This document shows positions 1 through 5,570 of a stretch of DNA of 5,570 nt, in pieces (positions within the stretch are counted from its first letter, which is position 1; each line of letters starts with the position of its first letter). The DNA comes from Paratissierella sp033809995 (lineage in GTDB: Bacteria; Bacillota; Clostridia; Tissierellales; Tissierellaceae), in assembly GCA_033809995.1 (NCBI GenBank), contig JAPXKQ010000148.1:1-5570 (forward strand). Direction: 5' to 3'. The translations under genes and the position numbers were made by a program. The notes beneath the pieces are model-generated. The model saw nothing but the letters and a program-made list of their open reading frames with translations. It searched no databases and was not told the origin of the DNA.

Positions 1-140
1 GTGCAGGACTGTCATCTTAGTACATGCTCAGTACTTTGATGTTGTGCTATCTCACACAGAGCAAGAAAGGGGAGAGGATTGTCTTAGCTTTGCTATACCT
101 ATAGCGCCTGACAGTTCCGTTAGGTGTTTTTTTATTTTTT
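1..140 (+). ncRNA. Structured leader RNA, candidate riboswitch or attenuator of unrecognised class
   Basis: Seen directly: bases 6-14 (GGACTGTCA) pair with 109-117 (TGACAGTTC), nine pairs with one G-U. Bases 44-50 (GTGCTAT) pair with 101-107 (ATAGCGC), seven pairs with one G-U. Between the two left arms sits a hairpin (15-16 with 38-39, then 19-23 with 31-35, separated by a T-T/T-T internal loop). Together this makes a three-way-junction-like fold. Its loop (25-29, TGCTC) is complementary to 59-63 (GAGCA), a possible pseudoknot. A purine-rich stretch (64-78) fills the interior. The 3' strands of both long helices overlap the 5' arm of the terminator at 103-128, so the two folds exclude each other. 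It lies 42 bases upstream of a permease start. I looked for TPP, SAM, lysine, glycine, purine, cobalamin, FMN, T-box, c-di-GMP, guanidine-I, ZTP and fluoride signatures and found none. The promoter and possibly the first bases of the RNA lie left of the window. It could instead be a stand-alone small RNA. Confidence 0.6.
103..133 (+). terminator. Intrinsic terminator in the leader of the permease operon
   Basis: Bases 103-112 (AGCGCCTGAC) pair with 119-128 (GTTAGGTGTT) over ten pairs, three of them G-U, around the loop AGTTCC. A run of seven T (127-133) follows, then A and more T. It stands before the start codon and not after a gene seen here, so it either ends an upstream transcript or attenuates the permease operon. 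Its 5' arm is also the partner of the upstream helices 6-14 and 44-50, which favours attenuation. Confidence 0.8.
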
Positions 141-166
141 GATAAAGTGTAGTTTGAATATTGGAT

Positions 167-172
167 AGGAGG
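167..172 (+). promoter_or_regulatory. Ribosome binding site deciding the permease start
   Basis: AGGAGG lies nine bases before ATG 182. An in-frame TTG at 161 lies upstream of this site, so it cannot use it and is not the start. Confidence 0.9.
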
Positions 173-181
173 TTATTATTT

Positions 182-1561
182 ATGAAAGGAAATGAATCAA
201 GTTTTAGAAAAGAAATAAGCTTGTTTGGTGGAGTTAGTATATTAGGTGGAATAATGGTGGGTTCAGGTATATTCTACCTTGGCTCATATGTATTGATGAG
301 AACTGGGATGAGTCTTGGTCTTGCATTATTGTGCTGGATTATTGGGGGATTGGTCTCATTATTAGGAGGAATTTGTTATGCTGAGCTTGGGGCTTCTGAT
401 CCAAAGGCTGGTGGAACTACTGTATATTTAAGTAAAGCTTATTCGCCAATTGTAGGATTTTTAAATGGCTTTAACAGTTGGCTAATAGGTGGTCCTGGGT
501 CAATTGCTGCCTTAGCAATTGCTTTGCCAAGTGCTTTGACAAATATTATACCTATGGGAGAATGGACAATTAAAATTATAGCTATTATTTTAATTATAGG
601 TTTAACTATTTTAAATTATTTTGGTGTTAAATCAGGTTCTAGAGTTCAAAATTTATCTATGATTGCTAAGCTAATACCAATAGTAATAATATTGATATTG
701 GGACTTGTAATGGGCGAAGTTACTCCAGATTTAAGTTTGACTCCAGCAACAGGAGAAGTTAGTTTTGGCTCAATGATAAGTATGATTGCATTTGCTGTTG
801 TTGCTACCCTTTGGGCATATGAAGGTTGGACAAATTTAAACACAGTAGCGGAAGAAGTAAAAAACCCAAAAAGAAATCTTCCTCTTGCAATAATTATCTC
901 TATAGTCTCAATTACTTTGTTATATACGTTATTTAACTATTCAATTTATAGAGTATTACCTTTCTCTGAAATTGAAAGATTACTTGCAAATAATGAATTT
1001 TATTTAGGAACTTACGTTGCAGAAAAACTCCTTGGTAATGCAGGCAGATTATTAGTTATAACTGCTATGGTAATTTCCATGTTTGGATCACTAAATGGAT
1101 GTATCTTAGCTTTTCCTAGAATGTATTATGCCATGAGTGAAGAAGGGCATTTCTTTGAAAGTTTCAAAAAATTACATCCAGTATACAAAGTACCTTATGC
1201 ACCATTAATTGTACAAGGATTAATATCAATTGCATTAGTACTATTAAGAAATTTAAACCAATTGACTTCATTGGTAGTATTTTCAGGAATGATATTCAAT
1301 GTATTGAGTGTTTATGCAGTTATTATTTATAGAAAGAAATTCCCTGATATGGAAAGGCCATATAAGGTAATTGGCTATCCTGTAACTGTCATATTAACTA
1401 CAATTATATTTGTTGGATTATTGATAAATACATTTTTTGAAGACCCCATTACTTCTATAATTGGTCTAAGTGTTCCTGCTGTAGGAGTATTATTTTATAT
1501 TTACTTTGATAGAAAAAACAGAACTGAACAATTATTAAAGGAAGAAGTTCAAAATATCTAA
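182..1561 (+). CDS. APC superfamily amino-acid permease, LAT-like (SteT/SLC7 type)
   Basis: A 459-residue integral membrane protein, the usual size for a 12-helix APC transporter. Residues 13-31 hold the broken first helix with the substrate-binding signature GSGIF (27-31). The second helix reads CWIIGG then CYAELG (51-70), as in L-type transporters. WAYEGW (211-216) followed by EEVKNPKRNLPLAI (224-237) is the LAT-family hallmark between helices 6 and 7. Helix 8 carries the conserved FPRMYYAMSEEGHF (311-324). The C-terminal 20 residues are charged and probably cytosolic. Known for the family: proton-coupled or exchange transport of neutral or cationic amino acids, for example serine/threonine exchange by Bacillus SteT. 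The exact substrate cannot be read from the sequence. ATG 182 is chosen because of the AGGAGG at 167-172. It is the first gene of an operon with the amidohydrolase and follows a leader terminator that may control both. Confidence 0.92.
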   Translation: MKGNESSFRKEISLFGGVSILGGIMVGSGIFYLGSYVLMRTGMSLGLALLCWIIGGLVSLLGGICYAELGASDPKAGGTTVYLSKAYSPIVGFLNGFNSWLIGGPGSIAALAIALPSALTNIIPMGEWTIKIIAIILIIGLTILNYFGVKSGSRVQNLSMIAKLIPIVIILILGLVMGEVTPDLSLTPATGEVSFGSMISMIAFAVVATLWAYEGWTNLNTVAEEVKNPKRNLPLAIIISIVSITLLYTLFNYSIYRVLPFSEIERLLANNEFYLGTYVAEKLLGNAGRLLVITAMVISMFGSLNGCILAFPRMYYAMSEEGHFFESFKKLHPVYKVPYAPLIVQGLISIALVLLRNLNQLTSLVVFSGMIFNVLSVYAVIIYRKKFPDMERPYKVIGYPVTVILTTIIFVGLLINTFFEDPITSIIGLSVPAVGVLFYIYFDRKNRTEQLLKEEVQNI

Positions 1562-1573
1562 GGAGTTGATTTT

Positions 1574-3172
1574 ATGAGACTAATTTTAACGAACGGAAAA
1601 ATCTATGTAGAAAAGAATAACTTTCAAGAAGCAATATTAATTGAAAATGGCATAATAAAACAAGTTGGTACAAGCAAAGAAATATTATCTAACAATGTAG
1701 ATAATATCGTAGACTTACAAGGGAAAACAGTAATACCAGGGCTTAACGATAGTCATTTACACATAACTGGTGTTGGATTTGCTATGTCTAACTGTAATCT
1801 AACTTCTGCTAAATCCATTGATGATGCTATACAATTAGGAAGGAATTTTATCGAAGAAAATAGAGGTTTGAAGGTACTTTATGGTAGAGGTTGGAATCAA
1901 GATTATTTTACAACAGGGGAGAAACGCCTACTTAATAAAAATGACTTAGATAAAATATCTACAGAAATACCAATTGTTTTTGATAGAGTATGTGGTCATG
2001 TTTCGGTTGGTAATTCAAAGGCTTTAGAACTACTAAATATCGATGAAAATATAAAAGTTGACGGTGGTGTAATTGAGTTAGGAAACGATGGAAAGCCAAA
2101 TGGAATTTTTAATGAAAATGCAATAGGTGTCATTCATTCAGTTATTCCAGAAAATGAAGATTGTGATATTGAAGATGCCTTTATTAAGGGAGCTAATTAT
2201 GCTATAAGCCATGGTATTACTTCTATTCAATCTAACGATGTTGGCGGCGGTGATTATGGAAGGATATTTAATATAATCAACAATATCTATAAAGATAAAA
2301 AAATTAAATTAAGATATAGACACCAATTTAATTTTCAAGATATAAATGATTTTAGAGCCTATCTAGAATCAGAATTCAATACACAAGCTTATGATGAGAA
2401 ATTTTTATCAAAAGGTGCATTGAAGTTATTTAAAGATGGTTCTCTAGGAGCAAGAACTGCTCTAATGCAAAAAGATTATGAAGATGCACCAGGGACTAGA
2501 GGTGTAGAAGCATTAACCGATGAAGAGTTGCAAAATTTATGTGATTTAGCTACAGCCAATGGAATTACGGTTGTGACCCATGCTATTGGCGATGGTGCGG
2601 TTGAGAGTGTTATAAACGCTTATGAGAAGACTATGGAGAATGATGAAAACCCATTACGTCACGGAATAGTACATTGTCAAATTACAAATGAAGAACAGCT
2701 TAATAGAATTGCTGATTTAAATATTCCTGTTATGTATCAACCAATATTTTTGGATTATGATATGAAAATAGTAGAGTCAAGGGTAGGAGAAGAATTGGCT
2801 AGTACATCATATGCATTTAATACTCTAGAAAAATTAGGTGCACCAATCAGCTTTGGTACAGATTCTCCTGTTGAAGACTGTAACCCCTTCCCTAATATTT
2901 ACTGTGCAGTAACAAGAATGGGAATGGATGGAATGCCTGAAGGTGGTTTTTATCCTAAGGAAAAAATGACTGTAGAAGATGTAATTGATGCTTACACATA
3001 CGGCAGTGCTTATAATGAATTTAAAGAGAATTTTAAAGGTAGATTAAAGCCAGGATATGTGGCAGATTTGATAGTATTAGACAGAGATATTTTCACAATT
3101 GATGAGGAATCCATAAAGGACATAAGAGTAGAAAAGACAATGATTGATGGGGAGTTTGTATATATGAAATAA
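1574..3172 (+). CDS. YtcJ-like metal-dependent amidohydrolase (amidohydrolase family 3, COG1574)
   Basis: A 532-residue cytosolic protein with no signal peptide, normal length for the family. A short N-terminal beta-sandwich part (1-55) leads into the metallo-TIM barrel. Visible family motifs: the metal HxH in GLNDSHLH (H61, H63); CGHVSVGNSKAL (H142); LKLFKDGSLGARTA with K284 as the likely bridging lysine; VTHAIGDGA (H336); RHGIVHCQ (H363, H367); and SFGTDSPVEDCNP with D430 as the probable catalytic aspartate. GRLKPGYVADLIVLDRD (489-505) closes the sandwich domain. All expected active-site residues are present, so it should be active. Known members cleave N-substituted formamides or other amide or cyclic C-N bonds, but most have no known substrate. 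Its AAGGAG (1560-1565) overlaps the permease stop codon, so the two genes are co-transcribed and probably translationally coupled. Inference: it hydrolyses what the permease imports, such as an N-acylated or cyclic amino-acid derivative. Confidence 0.92.
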   Translation: MRLILTNGKIYVEKNNFQEAILIENGIIKQVGTSKEILSNNVDNIVDLQGKTVIPGLNDSHLHITGVGFAMSNCNLTSAKSIDDAIQLGRNFIEENRGLKVLYGRGWNQDYFTTGEKRLLNKNDLDKISTEIPIVFDRVCGHVSVGNSKALELLNIDENIKVDGGVIELGNDGKPNGIFNENAIGVIHSVIPENEDCDIEDAFIKGANYAISHGITSIQSNDVGGGDYGRIFNIINNIYKDKKIKLRYRHQFNFQDINDFRAYLESEFNTQAYDEKFLSKGALKLFKDGSLGARTALMQKDYEDAPGTRGVEALTDEELQNLCDLATANGITVVTHAIGDGAVESVINAYEKTMENDENPLRHGIVHCQITNEEQLNRIADLNIPVMYQPIFLDYDMKIVESRVGEELASTSYAFNTLEKLGAPISFGTDSPVEDCNPFPNIYCAVTRMGMDGMPEGGFYPKEKMTVEDVIDAYTYGSAYNEFKENFKGRLKPGYVADLIVLDRDIFTIDEESIKDIRVEKTMIDGEFVYMK

Positions 3173-3207
3173 GTGAACAAAGGGGTCGGTTCCCTTTGTT
3201 CACTTAT
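3169..3207. terminator. Long palindrome between convergent operons, likely bidirectional terminator, REP-like
   Basis: Bases 3169-3184 and 3192-3207 are perfect reverse complements (16 pairs), with one more G-T pair (3185/3191) and the loop TCGGT. The stop codon of the amidohydrolase (3170-3172) lies inside the left arm. The + strand tail (TATACTATAATAATCTATTT) and the - strand tail (TTATTTCATATAT) are T-containing but not good T-runs, so termination rests mainly on the very stable stem. The core, an AAAGGGG / loop / TCCCTTT stem flanked by GTGAAC and GTTCAC, resembles dispersed hairpins in clostridial genomes; that likeness is from memory. Confidence 0.75.
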
Positions 3208-3218
3208 ACTATAATAAT

Positions 3219-4643
3219 CTATTTACTTGCTTTAACTGAATCTCCCCAGAAATCAACCTTATCTTTCAAGTTAATTGATGAAGCTTTGAAAACTGGATTC
3301 TTTCCACTCTTTCTTTGCTCCATATAATCGTTCATACAAGCTATTGCTGGCTCTTTTAACATAAAGATTGCAGGAATGTTGATTATTGCCATTAATGCCA
3401 TCAATACATCTGCCGTATCCCATGCAACACCAAAATCCAATCTTGGTCCAAATAGTACGATAAGTACTGCTACAATACGGAAAACAGTTAAGGTTGTTTT
3501 GCTTGCTTTTTTACCAACTACGTAGTTTAGGTTGGCTTCAGCATAAAAGTAATTTCCTATAAGAGTTGTAAACCCAAATAGAAATAGAGCAAATGAGAAG
3601 AAATACTGTCCAAAGTTTCCAAGGTTGTTACGTAATGCAGCTACGTTATATGGTGCTCCAGCCATCTCTGGAGTTGGTGTAATTCCAGATGCTAGTAGCA
3701 TAAATGCAGTTGCTGAACAAATAACTATTGTATCCAAATAAACTGACATCATTTGTACTAATCCTTGCTTTGCTGGGTGAGATGTGTCAGCTGCTGCAGC
3801 AGCATTTGGAGCTGAACCAATACCAGCTTCATTTGAATATAGTCCTCTCTTTAGTCCCATCATCATACAAGATCCAGTGAATCCACCAAAAATGGCTTTA
3901 AAGTCAAATGCATTTTTGAATATGCTTGCAAACATTGATGGAATTAAGGTTACATTTTTTATTATGACAAATAATGCAATGATTATATATGCTACTGACA
4001 TTATTGGAACAAGATATGAAGTAATCTCACTTAATTTCTTTCCTCCACCAAAAATACTTAATGCAGTTAAAGCTGCCAATATTACTCCCATTATAATTGG
4101 GGTTACAACAGGATTCCAAAAATCATATGTGCTAAATGATGAACTAACATTATATGCTGCTAGCATATTGAACCCGACCATATAAGTGAGAATCAAAATA
4201 ATTGCAAAAATCATACCTATAGTCTTATTCTTTAGACCGTTTTCAATATAATATGCTGGTCCACCATAGGAAGTGCCATCATCGTCACGTTTCTTATAAA
4301 TTTGTGCTAAAGTACTTTCTATAAAAGCAGATGCAGCACCTAGTATGGCTACAATCCACATCCAGAATACAGATCCAGGTCCGCCTATAGCGATAGCAGT
4401 TGACACACCTACTATATTTCCAGTTCCAACTCTAGAAGCCGTAGAAACCATCAATGCCTGGAATGAAGATATTGATTTCTCATTTTCCGCAGGTTCACCT
4501 ACAACCTTTATGGACTCTTTTAATAATCTTAACTGCACAAAATTAGTTTTAAATGAAAAATACAATCCACCGCCTATCAATAGTAGTGGTAATAAATAAG
4601 TATAAAGATAACCACTTAATTTGCCAATAAATTCTGCGTACAT
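3219..4643 (-). CDS. glnT: AgcS-family sodium:amino-acid symporter, probable glutamine importer
   Basis: A 474-residue membrane protein of typical AgcS length, with about ten to eleven hydrophobic segments. Family signatures are plain: TASRVGTGNIVGVSTAIAIGGPG (68-90) followed by VFWMW (92-96); YGGPAYYIENGL (126-137); and GLYSNEAGIGSAPNAAAAADTSHPAKQGLVQ (267-297). AgcS proteins couple sodium entry to uptake of alanine, glycine or, in Bacillus subtilis GlnT, glutamine. Substrate assignment here rests on position: it is the gene directly after a glutaminase on the same strand, as in the glsA-glnT operon of Bacillus. The segment 158-165 (FNMLAAYN) differs from the G-N-x-x-Q-x-N pattern I recall for alanine/glycine members, which fits a different substrate but is not proof. 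The start ATG at 4643 sits six bases after AGGAGG (4650-4655); the in-frame ATG at 4658 runs into that same ribosome binding site and is rejected. Family certain, symbol tentative. Confidence 0.88.
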   Translation of the reverse strand: MYAEFIGKLSGYLYTYLLPLLLIGGGLYFSFKTNFVQLRLLKESIKVVGEPAENEKSISSFQALMVSTASRVGTGNIVGVSTAIAIGGPGSVFWMWIVAILGAASAFIESTLAQIYKKRDDDGTSYGGPAYYIENGLKNKTIGMIFAIILILTYMVGFNMLAAYNVSSSFSTYDFWNPVVTPIIMGVILAALTALSIFGGGKKLSEITSYLVPIMSVAYIIIALFVIIKNVTLIPSMFASIFKNAFDFKAIFGGFTGSCMMMGLKRGLYSNEAGIGSAPNAAAAADTSHPAKQGLVQMMSVYLDTIVICSATAFMLLASGITPTPEMAGAPYNVAALRNNLGNFGQYFFSFALFLFGFTTLIGNYFYAEANLNYVVGKKASKTTLTVFRIVAVLIVLFGPRLDFGVAWDTADVLMALMAIINIPAIFMLKEPAIACMNDYMEQRKSGKNPVFKASSINLKDKVDFWGDSVKASK

Positions 4644-4742
4644 AAAATCCCTCCTCATTTTTTAAAATTACTCTTTTCATTTAAACTGCCATTTCGTTAA
4701 GTATACATCTACCACCTTCTTTCTATATTTCTAGAATTGATG
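4644..4742 (-). other. Spacer between glutaminase and symporter genes
   Basis: Ninety-nine bases. It holds the symporter ribosome binding site (4650-4655) and one weak five-pair hairpin (4721-4725 with 4732-4736) without a T-run, so no terminator is seen. A TATACT on the - strand (4700-4705) lacks a matching -35 box. Read-through from the glutaminase gene is therefore the simplest expectation. Confidence 0.5.
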
Positions 4743-5570
4743 CTATTCAAAATAGTGCAGTCCCAACTTTTGGGAAAGATATTCAAGGATATGATATCCT
4801 CCTATACTATTCCCCTGGGAGTCCAGTGCAGGTCCGAAAACCCCGATTCCCATTTTGTTATCAGCAGAAGCAACTATACCTCCACCTACGCCACTCTTGC
4901 CAGGCATCCCTACTCTAATGGCGAATTCTCCTGACCCGTCATACATCCCACAGGTTACCATAAGTGACTTTACGATTTTTAAAACCGACTTATCAACCAA
5001 TTGGTTTCCAGATTTATGCTCCACTCCTCCACTAGCAAGAATTGATGCATAGTTGGCTAGGTCATTGGTATTTACCTTAGTTGAACACATTCTGAAATAA
5101 AATTTCAACGTCTTTTCTACTTCTGTATCAAGAACTCCACTATTTTTCATCATATATGCCATAGAACGATTCAACATACCTGTCTCATTTTCAGAATTGT
5201 ATACGCTTTCATCTACATCTATTGAATCTCTCCCACATAAGATACGCACAAATTTTAGATAATCCTCAAATTCATATTTATCAGCAATTAATCCTGCTAC
5301 GGCAATGGCACCAGCGTTGATAAAAGGATTTGATGGGTATGTCTTTGTTTCAAGCTTAACCATGGAATTGAAAGGATCTCCTGAAGGTTCCATACCTACT
5401 TTGCTAAACACCAATTCTAATCCAAGATGCTCAAGAGCAAATATCAAAGAAATGGTTTTTGATATGCTTTGAATTGTGAATTCCTGTTGCCAATCACCTG
5501 CATGATATCGCTTGCCATCTGTTGTAACTATAGTGGCACCAAGCAAGTTCTTATCTACCTTTGATAATTC
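4743..5570 (-). CDS. glsA: Serine-dependent glutaminase, N-terminus cut by the window edge
   Basis: Hydrolyses L-glutamine to L-glutamate and ammonia in the cytosol. The frame is open to the last base of the window, giving 275 residues; bacterial glutaminases are about 305-310, so roughly 30-35 N-terminal residues lie outside. The first visible residues ELSKVDKNLLG match the family segment near residue 35. The catalytic Ser-x-x-Lys is in QSISKT (serine codon 5468-5466). Further active-site motifs in order: NPFINAGAI; YNSENETGMLNRSMAY (Glu and Asn); the tyrosine of KFYFRMCSTKVNTNDLA; GMYDGSGEFA; and MPGKSGVGGGI. It ends FGPALDSQGNSIGG then LGLHYFE, with no trailing STAS or ankyrin domain. All key residues are kept, so it should be active. 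The AgcS symporter follows on the same strand. Promoter and regulators are beyond the window, so control cannot be judged; in Bacillus the equivalent operon answers to glutamine through a two-component system. Confidence 0.95.
   Translation of the reverse strand, partial: ELSKVDKNLLGATIVTTDGKRYHAGDWQQEFTIQSISKTISLIFALEHLGLELVFSKVGMEPSGDPFNSMVKLETKTYPSNPFINAGAIAVAGLIADKYEFEDYLKFVRILCGRDSIDVDESVYNSENETGMLNRSMAYMMKNSGVLDTEVEKTLKFYFRMCSTKVNTNDLANYASILASGGVEHKSGNQLVDKSVLKIVKSLMVTCGMYDGSGEFAIRVGMPGKSGVGGGIVASADNKMGIGVFGPALDSQGNSIGGYHILEYLSQKLGLHYFE

Noticed and set aside
1..130. 6S RNA, SRP RNA or hammerhead ribozyme in the leader
   Set aside because: The fold is about 110 bases, shorter than 6S RNA; the SRP GGAAGGAAGCA-type loop is absent; no CUGANGA and GAAA hammerhead core is present.
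138..167. Promoter between the leader terminator and the permease (TTGATA near 139)
   Set aside because: A properly spaced -10 box would fall on the ribosome binding site, so transcription must start further upstream.
161..181. In-frame TTG start seven codons upstream of the permease ATG
   Set aside because: It precedes the AGGAGG at 167-172, which is ideally spaced for ATG 182, and it adds residues untypical of the family.
646..843. Open frame on the - strand inside the permease gene
   Set aside because: It is antisense to a well-conserved gene, with no ribosome binding site and no recognisable protein features.
3784..4599. Two + strand open frames (3784-4185, 4345-4599) opposite the symporter gene
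   Set aside because: They mirror the codons of the conserved membrane protein, have low-complexity translations and lack translation signals.
4644..4658. Upstream ATG for the symporter at 4658
   Set aside because: This ATG runs directly into the AGGAGG that serves ATG 4643, so it has no ribosome binding site of its own.
4700..4728. Promoter for the symporter gene on the - strand (TATACT at 4700-4705)
   Set aside because: The sequence at the -35 position (ATATAG) has no likeness to TTGACA.
4737..5052. Two overlapping + strand open frames opposite the glutaminase gene
   Set aside because: They overlap each other and the conserved glutaminase frame and have no family resemblance.
5547..5570. 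TTG at 5546 as the start of the glutaminase
   Set aside because: The upstream codons to the window edge encode ELSKVDKN, a conserved glutaminase segment, so the gene continues past the edge.

Overview
The window looks like a piece of a low-GC Firmicutes genome, most likely an anaerobic clostridium. The coding is AT-rich and uses many AGA/ATA/TTA codons, the genes have strong AGGAGG-type ribosome binding sites, and the protein sequences have a Firmicutes flavour. There are four real genes in two convergent pairs, and all four concern amino-acid uptake and catabolism. No insertion sequence, CRISPR array, tRNA or rRNA is visible.

Left half, + strand: a structured leader (about 1-140) precedes an APC/LAT-type amino-acid permease (182-1561). 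A YtcJ-like metal-dependent amidohydrolase (1574-3172) follows with its ribosome binding site overlapping the permease stop codon, so the two form one operon. The leader contains a good intrinsic terminator. The 5' arm of that terminator can instead pair with two upstream segments to make a three-way-junction-like fold with a possible pseudoknot. This is the classic layout of a riboswitch or attenuator. I could not match it to any riboswitch class I know, and it is the most interesting item here.

Centre: a perfect 16-bp palindrome (3169-3207) lies between the convergent operons and includes the amidohydrolase stop codon. It may terminate transcription in both directions. Its core resembles REP-like hairpins scattered in clostridial genomes.

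Right half, - strand: a serine-dependent glutaminase (glsA, 5570 to 4743, N-terminus cut by the window edge) is followed after 99 bases by an AgcS-family sodium:amino-acid symporter (4643 to 3219). The order is the same as in the Bacillus subtilis glsA-glnT operon, so the symporter is probably a glutamine importer feeding the glutaminase: glutamine enters with sodium and is split to glutamate and ammonia.

The left operon reads as a parallel module: import an amino acid or derivative, then hydrolyse it. The substrate is unknown. It may be the same small molecule that the leader RNA senses, but that is inference.
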